A stretch of DNA of 64,000 bases from Tsuneonella sp. CC-YZS046 (lineage in GTDB: Bacteria; Pseudomonadota; Alphaproteobacteria; Sphingomonadales; Sphingomonadaceae), in assembly GCF_035581365.1 (NCBI RefSeq), contig NZ_CP141590.1, positions 2,228,001 to 2,292,000 of the forward strand, written 5' to 3'. The notes beneath the pieces are model-generated. The model made no database searches. It saw only the letters and a program-made list of their open reading frames with translations, and had not been told where the DNA came from. The translations under genes and the position numbers were made by a program. Below are positions 56,863 to 64,000 of this stretch, one piece after another. Positions within the stretch are counted from its first letter, which is position 1, and every line of letters starts with the position of its first letter.

Positions 56863-59390
56863 GCCGCGCGGCCGATCCCCTGGCGGAGTACAATCGCAAG
56901 CGGGATTTCGCGAAGACCGCCGAACCGGCCGGGAAGAAGGCTTCGAGTACCGGCGGCAATCGCTTCATCGTCCAGAAGCACGCCGCAACCCGCCTGCATT
57001 GGGATTTCCGGCTGGAAGTGGATGGCGTGCTGAAAAGCTGGGCCGTCACCAAGGGGCCATCCAACGATCCCGACATCAAGCGGCTCGCCGTGCGCACCGA
57101 GGACCATCCGCTCGCCTATGCGGAATTCGAGGGCAGCATTCCCAAGGGCGAATACGGCGGCGGCAGCGTGATGCTGTGGGACCGCGGAACCTGGGCGCCG
57201 ATCGAAGGCAAGAGCGCTAGCGACATCGACGAGGGCCATCTCCATTTCACCCTGGATGGGGAGCGGATGAAGGGCGAATGGCTGCTGGTCCGGATGAAGG
57301 GAAGACCGGGAGAAAAGCGCGAGAACTGGCTGCTGCGCAAGATCGCCGATGCCGAGGCGGGCGAAGGCGATGCGCTGGTCGAACGAAACCTGACCAGCGT
57401 GCTGACCGGCCGCTCGATGGATGAGATCGCGGCCGACAGGGCCGGGGAATATTCGCTGCAAGGCAAGGAATCCGGCGCATTCGCCGAACAGATGACAAAG
57501 GCCGCAAAACGGAACCTAAGGCAGGCCAAGCGGAACCGAGGGGGCCGCAAGGCGCCTTCAGCCCCGCCAAAGTTCCGCACACCGCAACTCGCCACGCTGG
57601 TCGACAACGTCCCCGCCGGAAATGGCTGGATGCACGAGATCAAGTTCGACGGTTACCGGGCCATGATCTCGGTCGCTGGCGGCAAGGTGCTCATCAACAC
57701 CCGCAACGGGAAGGATTGGACCGCCAAGTTCGGCCCGCTGGCAGAGGCCATTGCCGCACTGGACCTGCCGCCGTGCCTGATCGACGGGGAGATCGTCGCC
57801 TACGCCAGGGACGGGAACCCCGATTTCTCCTCGCTGCAGGCGATCCTGAAGCGCGGCCACGGGCAGCAGGGCAAGGCCGACCATCTCGCCTTCCATGCGT
57901 TCGACCTGCTCGAGCTCGATGGCGAGGACCTGGCATCCCTGCCCAACATCGAGCGCAAGGAGAGGCTCGAGGCGCTGCTGGCCGGGACGGAACCGCCGAT
58001 CCATGTGGCGGACCATGTCATCGGCGCGGGCGAGAAGCTTTTCCGCGCCATGTGCGACGCCGGGCAGGAGGGGATCATCTCCAAGAAGATCGACGCCCCC
58101 TATCGCGGCGTCCGGACCAAGGCCTGGACCAAGGTCAAATGCACGCGGCGGCAGGAATTCGTGATCGTGGGCTATTCCCGCTCCAAGGCGAAAGGGCGGG
58201 TCTTCGCCTCGCTGCTGCTGGCACAGAACGAGGGCGGGAAGCTGGCCTACAAGGGAAAGGTCGGCACCGGCTTCGACAGCGATGCGATGGAGGAACTCGC
58301 CGGGAAATTCACGCGGCTGGAGCGCAAGACCGCACCGGTGGAGGTCGAGCGGACCGAGGCGCGCGGCGTCACCTGGCTGGCCCCGGCGCTGGTCGCGGAG
58401 ATTGCCTTCGCGGAATTCACGGCGGAAGGCCGGGTCCGCCATGCCAGCTATCTCGGCCTGCGCCCCGACAAGGAGGTGAGCGAGGTGAAGCCCGAGAAAC
58501 CCGACACGCTCCCGGCCGAGCAGCCGGAAGCCGATGTGACGATCTCCAGCCGCGAGCGCGTGATCTTTCCCGAAAGCGGCCAGACCAAGGGCGATCTGGC
58601 GGATTATTACGCCGCCATCGCCCCGCTGATGCTGCCGTTCGCCGCGCGCCGCCCGATCAGCCTGGTCCGCTGCCCGCAGGGCCGGGCGAAGAAGTGCTTC
58701 TTCCAGAAGCATGACAGCGGATCGTTCGGCCCGCATGTCCACCATGTGCCGATCACGGAGAAGGACGGGGGCACGGAGGATTACATCTATATCGAGGATG
58801 CGGCGGGCATCCTGGCCTGCGTCCAGATGGGCACCATCGAATTCCATGCCTGGGGCAGCCGCAGCGACGATGTGGAAGCGCCGGACCGGATGATCTTCGA
58901 TCTCGACCCCGACGTCGGGCTGGATTTCGGGGATGTGAAGCAGGCGGCCAGCGACATCCATACCCGTCTCACCGGCCTCGGCCTTACCAGCTTCGCCATG
59001 CTGTCGGGCGGAAAGGGCGTCCATGTCATCGTCCCGCTCACGCGCGGCCATGATTGGGAAACGCACAAGGATTTCGCGCGCCGGTTTGCCGAGGCCATGG
59101 CGCTGGCCGAGCCGGACCGCTTCACCGCCACCATGAGCAAGGCCAAGCGCAAGGGGAAGATCTTCATCGACTGGCTGCGCAACCAGCGCGGATCGACCGC
59201 CGTGGTCCCTTATTCCGCGCGGTCCCGGAACCAGGCGCCGGTAGCCGTGCCGATCACATGGGACGAGCTGAAATTCCAGAAGAACGCCCACCCCTTCTCC
59301 ATCGGCGATGCGAAGGAACTGCTGCGCCGCGCCGAAGGCAAGGGGCTGGCGGGATGGGGCTTTGCCGAGCAGCGCCTGCCGGAAATCTGA
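56859..59390 (+). CDS. ligD: multifunctional DNA ligase D (NHEJ)
   Basis: The 843-residue protein has three domains. The N-terminal 3'-phosphoesterase is at about residues 33-180 (VQKHAATRLHWDFRLE, EYGGGSVMLWDRGTW). The central ATP-dependent ligase is at about 245-530, with catalytic lysine near residue 262 in EIKFDGYRAMI and IDGEIVAY. The C-terminal polymerase/primase runs from about residue 560 (SSRERVIFPESG, FDLDPDVGLDFGDVKQA, LSGGKGVHVIVPLTRGHDWE). This PE-Lig-Pol order is found in Pseudomonas-type LigD. It is translated with ku. Confidence 0.96.
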   Translation: MSRAADPLAEYNRKRDFAKTAEPAGKKASSTGGNRFIVQKHAATRLHWDFRLEVDGVLKSWAVTKGPSNDPDIKRLAVRTEDHPLAYAEFEGSIPKGEYGGGSVMLWDRGTWAPIEGKSASDIDEGHLHFTLDGERMKGEWLLVRMKGRPGEKRENWLLRKIADAEAGEGDALVERNLTSVLTGRSMDEIAADRAGEYSLQGKESGAFAEQMTKAAKRNLRQAKRNRGGRKAPSAPPKFRTPQLATLVDNVPAGNGWMHEIKFDGYRAMISVAGGKVLINTRNGKDWTAKFGPLAEAIAALDLPPCLIDGEIVAYARDGNPDFSSLQAILKRGHGQQGKADHLAFHAFDLLELDGEDLASLPNIERKERLEALLAGTEPPIHVADHVIGAGEKLFRAMCDAGQEGIISKKIDAPYRGVRTKAWTKVKCTRRQEFVIVGYSRSKAKGRVFASLLLAQNEGGKLAYKGKVGTGFDSDAMEELAGKFTRLERKTAPVEVERTEARGVTWLAPALVAEIAFAEFTAEGRVRHASYLGLRPDKEVSEVKPEKPDTLPAEQPEADVTISSRERVIFPESGQTKGDLADYYAAIAPLMLPFAARRPISLVRCPQGRAKKCFFQKHDSGSFGPHVHHVPITEKDGGTEDYIYIEDAAGILACVQMGTIEFHAWGSRSDDVEAPDRMIFDLDPDVGLDFGDVKQAASDIHTRLTGLGLTSFAMLSGGKGVHVIVPLTRGHDWETHKDFARRFAEAMALAEPDRFTATMSKAKRKGKIFIDWLRNQRGSTAVVPYSARSRNQAPVAVPITWDELKFQKNAHPFSIGDAKELLRRAEGKGLAGWGFAEQRLPEI

Positions 59391-59393
59391 CCG

Positions 59394-60209
59394 CTAGCCC
59401 GCCGGTTTGACCGGCTGCGCGATCAGGCAGGAGCCGGCATCGTCAAAGGTCACATCCGCGAGGTCGCCAGCCAGCGCGCATTGGCCCGGCTCCACCCTGT
59501 CGCCCTTGACCCGAAACGCGCCGGAGCGCGGGATCAGCAGCAATTCGCCCGGATAGCGGGCGGCAAGCGCGGCATCGGGCGGGCTATCCACCCGATCCAG
59601 CCGGAAATACGGACCATCGACCAGCGCCAGGCTGCCATGCTCGGGCAGATGGCGGCGTAGCGCCGGATCATGCGGCACGCCTTTCGCCACCGCTATCCCT
59701 TCTTCCAGATGCAATTCGCGCGGCCGCCCGTAATCGTAGAGGCGATAGGTGATGTCGCTGTTCTGCTGGACCTCGATCAGGCCCACCCCGCCGCCGATGG
59801 CATGCACCGTATTGGCGGGAATGTAGAAGAAATCGCCCGGACGCACCGGATGCCAGACCAGCAGATGCTCGATGCTGCCGTCCAATGCCGCCGCGCGCAT
59901 CGCCTCCGCGCCGATTTCGCTTGCAAAGCCGATGCCCAGCGCCGCGCCGGGCTGCGCGTCGATCACCAGCCAGCATTCCTCCTTGCCCTGACGGCCGAGG
60001 CCGGCCGCCTCGGTCTGCGTGTCGGAAGGATGCGTCTGGACCGACAGCTTCTCGCTGGCGAAGATATATTTCACCAGCAGCTCGGGCATTTCGGCGGGCG
60101 GCTCGAACCAGATTTCGCCGATCCGCTGCCCCTCGGGCGCCTGAAACGGCGGGGGCAGCACATCCATCCCCCACGGCTTTTCCACCATGCGGGTCGGCAG
60201 CACGCTCAT
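59394..60209 (-). CDS. manA: class I mannose-6-phosphate isomerase (cupin)
   Basis: The 271-residue cupin-fold isomerase has zinc ligands in LSVQTHPSD (Gln and His), KEECWLVID (Glu) and IPANTVHAIGGG (His). It interconverts fructose-6-phosphate and mannose-6-phosphate, the first step to GDP-mannose. It is shorter than the ~390-residue E. coli ManA, as is usual for the compact bacterial class. It overlaps the guanylyltransferase gene by 4 bases. Confidence 0.88.
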   Translation of the reverse strand: MSVLPTRMVEKPWGMDVLPPPFQAPEGQRIGEIWFEPPAEMPELLVKYIFASEKLSVQTHPSDTQTEAAGLGRQGKEECWLVIDAQPGAALGIGFASEIGAEAMRAAALDGSIEHLLVWHPVRPGDFFYIPANTVHAIGGGVGLIEVQQNSDITYRLYDYGRPRELHLEEGIAVAKGVPHDPALRRHLPEHGSLALVDGPYFRLDRVDSPPDAALAARYPGELLLIPRSGAFRVKGDRVEPGQCALAGDLADVTFDDAGSCLIAQPVKPAG

Positions 60210-61231
60210 TGATTGACCGCCCCGGAAAGCTTGCCGACCTTCTGCGCTCCGGCCGCGGTGGTGACCAGGACCTCTCCGCCGTCCACCACGATCACCACAT
60301 CGTCCAGCCCGATCACGGACACGCGCGGACCGTCGCTTTCCACCATGACATTGCGGCAGTCGACCAGCTCGGCGGGGCCATGCACGACATTGCCGTCCGC
60401 ATCCGCCCCGCGCGCATCGCGCAAGGCGGGCCAGTTGCCGATATCCGACCAGCCCATGTCGGCGGGCACCATGGCCGCGCGGCTGGTTTCCTCCATCACC
60501 GCATAATCGACGGATTCGCCTTCGATCCGGGCAAAAGCGGCGGCATCCGGGTGGAACCGCGCGTCATCCTCCCGTCCCTTTTCCACCGCCTCGCGCACGG
60601 CCTGCGCCAATGCCGGGCGATGGGTTTCAAGCTCTTCCAGATAAGTGTCGGCGCGGAAGGCGAACAGCCCGCCGTTCCAGCTGTAGCCGCCCTCGGCCAG
60701 AAAGCTCTCGGCCGTGGCGAGATCGGGCTTTTCGACAAAGCGTTCCACGCGGTAGCCGCCATCCAGCGCTTCGCCGCGCTTGATATAGCCGAAGCCCGTC
60801 TCCGGCGATTTGGCGGCGATGCCGAAGGCGACCAGCCACCCTTCCCGGGCCAGATCGGCGGCGGCGGCGGCGGCGCGGGCGAACGCCTCGCAATCCGCGA
60901 TGTGATGGTCGCTGGGGCATACCAGCATCACCGCATCGCCCGGCAGGCGCAGCGCGGCAAGGGCAATGGCGGCGGCGGTGTTCTTCGCCTCCGGCTCCAC
61001 GATCACGCGGGCCGTGGGCGCCTGGCTTTCGACATGGGCGAGATGGGCCGCGCCCGCCACTACCAGCGGCGGGGCGAATTGGGCCGAATCGGCGCAGCGC
61101 AGCAATGTCGCCTCGAACAGGGTGCTTTCGCCGACCAGCGGCAGGAAGGGCTTGGGCTTTGCCGCACGGCTGCGAGGCCAGAGGCGGGTGCCGCTGCCGC
61201 CGCACAGGATAACCGGAACAATCCCGCTCAT
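60206..61231 (-). CDS. manC: mannose-1-phosphate guanylyltransferase
   Basis: The 341-residue enzyme starts MSGIVPVILCGGSGTRLWPR (ATG 61231, GAGGG upstream); an in-frame ATG at 61402 is discounted. It has the nucleotidyltransferase loop GGSGTRLWPRSRAAKPKPFL, DAVMLVCPSDHHI and RFVEKPDLATAESFLAEGGY, and a beta-helix-like end. There is no fused isomerase domain, consistent with a separate manA. It makes GDP-mannose for glycan synthesis, perhaps for the locus at 18938-38568. Confidence 0.92.
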   Translation of the reverse strand: MSGIVPVILCGGSGTRLWPRSRAAKPKPFLPLVGESTLFEATLLRCADSAQFAPPLVVAGAAHLAHVESQAPTARVIVEPEAKNTAAAIALAALRLPGDAVMLVCPSDHHIADCEAFARAAAAAADLAREGWLVAFGIAAKSPETGFGYIKRGEALDGGYRVERFVEKPDLATAESFLAEGGYSWNGGLFAFRADTYLEELETHRPALAQAVREAVEKGREDDARFHPDAAAFARIEGESVDYAVMEETSRAAMVPADMGWSDIGNWPALRDARGADADGNVVHGPAELVDCRNVMVESDGPRVSVIGLDDVVIVVDGGEVLVTTAAGAQKVGKLSGAVNQ

Positions 61232-61575
61232 GCGACTTTTTCCCTCGATTCGATCCGGATGCTCTCCGACGCAGGGAAATCCACCCCTCGCCGGCAAAGG
61301 CCGCTCGGATCGCCCGTATTTCGACCCGTATTTCGAAACGCCATGCTTCTCCGCCAGTCCCCTTCTTGAGAACCACAGAAACGCCTGAGCGTTCCACATC
61401 ATGCGGAAACGCTCGCACCTTCCGAGGTCGCATTTCCGGGCGACCGATCACGAATGATCGACCATGGAAATGCCTTACCATGGAATAATGACAAAATCCC
61501 TGCCGGTATCCCGGGCCGGAAAGGTTTTTCGCCAGGGCGGCGATTTTCGGGCCGGGCGGAAAGGCCTTGCGCGCG
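61232..61575. other. intergenic region upstream of manC with a tandem 12-bp repeat
   Basis: The 344 bases between manC and the upstream DUF7064-like operon hold no convincing gene. The 12-mer CCCGTATTTCGA occurs twice in perfect tandem at 61313-61336. Confidence 0.55.
61313..61336. repeat. perfect tandem 12-bp direct repeat (CCCGTATTTCGA x2)
   Basis: Two identical 12-mers lie back to back, 82-105 bases upstream of the manC start. They may be paired operator half-sites for regulation of GDP-mannose synthesis; the promoter itself cannot be called. Confidence 0.5.
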
Positions 61576-62580
61576 TCAGGTGCAGATCGCGCCGGGCGCC
61601 GCGGTCCAGCGCCGCCCGCGCAGCCGCGCCATCATGTCCAGCGGATGGTTCTCCATGTTGAGGCCGTGGCCGATCCGCCCTTCATCCGTGATCCAGCGGC
61701 TCATCGCCACATAGAGCATCACGCTGGTGTAGCAGGACCACGGCGCGCCGACGAGCGGGGAGCCATACAGCACATGCCGCTTGCCGCGCACATCGGTGGC
61801 GACCGCGTCGATGGTGACCGCGATGGAGCCGAGCCGGTTGGTCTTGAGCCGCAGGTCGGTGAGGCCATACAGCTCGCCATTCTCGAACACATAGCCGTGC
61901 GAGAGCTTTTCCTGCTCGCCCGCCGGTTTCGTGAAATCGAGGCTGTTGATCCAGTGCAGCCCGTAATCCTCGCCGAAATTGGCGTTGGTCCAGGCCATCG
62001 ACCGCAGGCCGATCTCGCAGCGGTCGCCCCAGCTATGGTCCATGGTGGAAACGCAATCGACCCTGTAGTCCTTGCCCCTGATCCGCAGCGTGCCGGTGAC
62101 GTGGCAGGGCATGTCGAAATGATTGCTGTAGGCGGTGCCCAGCCCGGACTGTTCGGCCCGCGCATTGGCATCCTGCTTGGCATGGGGGCTGTGCCGGGGG
62201 TCGTTGATGTCGAACGGCTCGGTCAGCCCGCGCACCTCCAGATGCGCCTCGGTATCGTCGAAGCCGACGTAATCCAGCGTATAATTGCGGGGGTCGTGGG
62301 CATGGACCTTCATGCCGTTGGGCGTCTCGAAGCGGGAGAGGCGCTCCGGCGCGGGTAGCTGCTGCTGGCTGTCGTAATAGAGCATCTCGCCGCGATTGTC
62401 GGACAGGCAGCCGTAGATCGCGACATCGACCAGGCACACCCCCACCGCCTTGCGCGTCACGGTGTAGAACGTCGCCAGAATGCGCTCTTCCGGAATCATC
62501 GCGATGAAATAATTGGTTTCCGCGAACTTGTAATCGATCCCCTCGGGAACGTGATATTCGATGTCTTCAAGGCCGATCAT
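61576..62580 (-). CDS. DUF7064/DUF7065-like protein in kinase operon
   Basis: The 334-residue protein has two beta-rich halves, as in the DUF7065-DUF7064 lipocalin-like family. Features are NYFIAMIPEERILATFYTVT, the middle YDSQQQLPAPERLSRFETPN and FEVRGL-like LEVRGLTEPFDIND, then CVSTMDHSWGDRCEIGLRSM and GLHWINSLDFTKPAGE. The D-H-S-W-G-x-R segment is the most conserved-looking part. Function is unknown; members often neighbour phosphotransferases in lipid or xenobiotic degraders. It overlaps its upstream neighbour by 4 bases. Confidence 0.72.
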   Translation of the reverse strand: MIGLEDIEYHVPEGIDYKFAETNYFIAMIPEERILATFYTVTRKAVGVCLVDVAIYGCLSDNRGEMLYYDSQQQLPAPERLSRFETPNGMKVHAHDPRNYTLDYVGFDDTEAHLEVRGLTEPFDINDPRHSPHAKQDANARAEQSGLGTAYSNHFDMPCHVTGTLRIRGKDYRVDCVSTMDHSWGDRCEIGLRSMAWTNANFGEDYGLHWINSLDFTKPAGEQEKLSHGYVFENGELYGLTDLRLKTNRLGSIAVTIDAVATDVRGKRHVLYGSPLVGAPWSCYTSVMLYVAMSRWITDEGRIGHGLNMENHPLDMMARLRGRRWTAAPGAICT

Positions 62581-63071
62581 GGCTGCTTGTCCTCAAGGAG
62601 TTCGGTCAGGTCGGGAATCTGGGAAGGGTCGGGCTCGAAGCCCATGCCGATCGCCCAGGCGCGCATCCGCAGGATCATCGGCCCCTGCGCGGCAAGCACG
62701 GCGGCGGCCACCGCCGCCTCGGCCGGGGTGCCGCGCGCCTCGTCGATCGCGGCGCCGATCGCTTCCTTGAGCGCGCGCACCTGCGCCTCGATCCGCTGCG
62801 GGCTGGATTCGGGCGAGGCAAGCACCGCTTCGCTATCGGCAATTGTATCGGCATTCGCGCCGATCTGCCGGGCCAATGCAATATTGTCTGCCAGATCGCG
62901 GCGCAGATAGGCGTGGAGGTCGGGCAGGCGCTGGCGCACGATGGCCAGCGTCGCCAGCGCGAGGTGCAGTTGCTCCACCGCCATCGCATTGGCGGGGTCC
63001 ACCGCCGGCAGGACATTGTCCGCCAGCGACTTGGCGACGGCGGCAAGCTGGACGTCGATTTCGGGGATCAT
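62577..63071 (-). CDS. DUF6285-like small helical protein, third copy
   Basis: This 164-residue paralogue of the proteins at 933-1436 and 1490-2017 has NVLPAVDPANAMAVEQ at the N terminus and MRAWAIGMGFEPDPSQIPD near the C terminus. It is locked between kinase and DUF7064-like genes by ATGA overlaps on both sides, so fixed stoichiometric translation is likely. No catalytic motif is visible. An accessory subunit of the kinase is the leading idea. Confidence 0.7.
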   Translation of the reverse strand: MIPEIDVQLAAVAKSLADNVLPAVDPANAMAVEQLHLALATLAIVRQRLPDLHAYLRRDLADNIALARQIGANADTIADSEAVLASPESSPQRIEAQVRALKEAIGAAIDEARGTPAEAAVAAAVLAAQGPMILRMRAWAIGMGFEPDPSQIPDLTELLEDKQP

Positions 63072-64000
63072 CGGCCATCTCCCTGCGCGGCCATGGCCTC
63101 GGCCAGCGAATGCCGGAGCTGCGCCATCAGCATCCCGCCGATGCCGTTGAGCCAGGTCAGCACCACATCCTGATGCGACTTGCCGCCCCTGGCCGCGCGA
63201 TAGCCGGTCGCCACGCAGACGATTGCCGCGACCCAGGCATTATAGACCCGGTAATAAAGGATGCGGGACTGGTCGACCGGCAGGCCCGTGGCCTTTTCAT
63301 AGGCGGCGTAGAATTGCTCGATCGGCAGCATCCCGTTGACGAGCAGCGTTTTCCCGTCCTCCGCCGTATGCGCATAGGCCAGCGAGGTCGCCCAGGTCAG
63401 GTCCTGATGCCGGTCCCCGATCACGGTCAGCTCCCAGTCCAGCCAGGCGGTGATGCGGCCATCCGCCTCGTCGATCAGGAAATTGCCGCTGCGGCAATCG
63501 CCATGGATGATCGAGGCATGGTCCAGCATCGGGGCATGGTCTTCCAGCCAGTTGGCGGTGAGCGTGAACAACGGCTCGTCCTCGCCCCGGTCCTCGCTCC
63601 AGATCCGCCGCCACATCGCGACCTGCTTCAGGATGCCTTCATTGGTGCCGGTGCGGGGGATCTCGAAGGAGGGCAGATGCATCGCCGCGATGTCCGCGGT
63701 GTGGAACCGGGCCAGCCCTTCCATGAACTGCCCTGTCACCGCCGGGCGGAGTCGTTCGCCATAATTGATGCCCAGCCCGGTCACTTGCTGCGACGTGTCA
63801 GACGCCGGCTTCGCCACGCCCGGCGCCAGGCCGAACACCAGCGCCGGATAGGGGAAGATTTCCGCGTCCTCGTCCTCCCAGTAGCACTCCGGCACCGGGA
63901 TCAGGCCCGAAAGCGCGCGGATCATCTCGAACTCGCGGCGGCGCGAGCTTTCCACGATGGATTCGGCCGGGCTCATCCGCAGGACAATGGGAGTGACATG
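63068..64000 (-). CDS. APH-fold phosphotransferase family protein, 5' truncated by window edge
   Basis: The minus-strand frame is open through base 64000 (reading HVTPIVLRMSPAESIVESS into the window), so the N terminus is missing. The catalytic loop IHGDCRSGNFLID and the metal-binding ITAWLDWELTVIGDRHQDL are intact. It is the third APH-type kinase of the window and again is followed by a DUF6285-like gene with a 4-base overlap, plus a DUF7064-like gene. The substrate is unknown. Confidence 0.88.
   Translation of the reverse strand, partial: HVTPIVLRMSPAESIVESSRRREFEMIRALSGLIPVPECYWEDEDAEIFPYPALVFGLAPGVAKPASDTSQQVTGLGINYGERLRPAVTGQFMEGLARFHTADIAAMHLPSFEIPRTGTNEGILKQVAMWRRIWSEDRGEDEPLFTLTANWLEDHAPMLDHASIIHGDCRSGNFLIDEADGRITAWLDWELTVIGDRHQDLTWATSLAYAHTAEDGKTLLVNGMLPIEQFYAAYEKATGLPVDQSRILYYRVYNAWVAAIVCVATGYRAARGGKSHQDVVLTWLNGIGGMLMAQLRHSLAEAMAAQGDGR

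Noticed and set aside
1-64000. CRISPR arrays, prophage, IS elements, rRNA operons
   Set aside because: No regularly spaced repeats, terminase/capsid/integrase genes, transposase genes with inverted ends or rRNA sequence were seen on reading the window.

Overview
The window is a contiguous piece of a GC-rich alphaproteobacterial chromosome, most likely from the order Sphingomonadales (a Novosphingobium/Sphingobium-like organism; I cannot fix the genus). The evidence is the gene content: an NDUFA12 homologue beside a DUF2155 protein and aat, FecI/FecR/STN-receptor signalling, TonB-dependent receptors, class I PHA synthase, a valine-catabolism block, and APH-type kinases paired with small RAW/GF-signature proteins. 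I see no integrase, transposase, prophage, CRISPR array or rRNA.

Layout. 1-3394: two convergent units, each an APH-fold kinase followed by a small DUF6285-like partner; the minus-strand unit is headed by an unrecognised 59-residue gene. 3395-9850: a TetR regulator with a palindromic candidate operator, a GlxA-type AraC regulator, a TonB-dependent receptor, and a Baeyer-Villiger-type flavin monooxygenase coupled to a CinA-like protein. 9857-14303: GST, outer-membrane beta-barrel, rplA, rplK, nusG, secE and a 49-residue gene, all minus strand. 14467-18415: sigma factor, anti-sigma FecR and an 821-residue STN-TonB receptor (a cell-surface signalling unit).

18938-38568 is the most unusual region: a surface-glycan locus. 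A long plus-strand operon encodes a HpcH/HpaI-like aldolase, two SDR sugar reductases, an old-yellow-enzyme flavoprotein, an RfbH-type [2Fe-2S] PMP dehydratase, a TPP-dependent acetolactate-synthase-like enzyme, a HAD phosphatase, an OPX exporter, a PCP chain-length protein, a GtrB/GtrA/GT-C trio, a predicted Tat-exported beta-helix protein and an M23 peptidase. CDP-glucose synthase (rfbF) and CDP-glucose 4,6-dehydratase (rfbG) lie on the opposite strand, followed by a GT39-like membrane transferase. Together they suggest synthesis of a CDP-3,6-dideoxyhexose that is extended by a TPP enzyme to a branched-chain sugar (yersiniose-like logic), then lipid-linked, flipped and attached to a surface polymer.

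38630-46336 is mostly housekeeping: tRNA-Trp, aat, a DUF2155 protein, NDUFA12 homologue, DUF192 lipoprotein, recX, a fatty acyl-AMP ligase, MAPEG protein, PHA-system protein, TonB and a UDG-family protein. 46376-54672 is a valine-degradation block (isobutyryl-CoA dehydrogenase, enoyl-CoA hydratase, 3-hydroxyisobutyryl-CoA hydrolase, 3-hydroxyisobutyrate dehydrogenase) interrupted by phaC, followed by two small envelope proteins and a CoA-acylating aldehyde dehydrogenase divergent from a LysR regulator. 56020-59390 is a bacterial NHEJ pair (Ku, LigD). 59394-61231 makes GDP-mannose. 61576-64000 is a third APH-kinase/DUF6285-like pair, this time with a DUF7064-like gene; it runs off the window edge.
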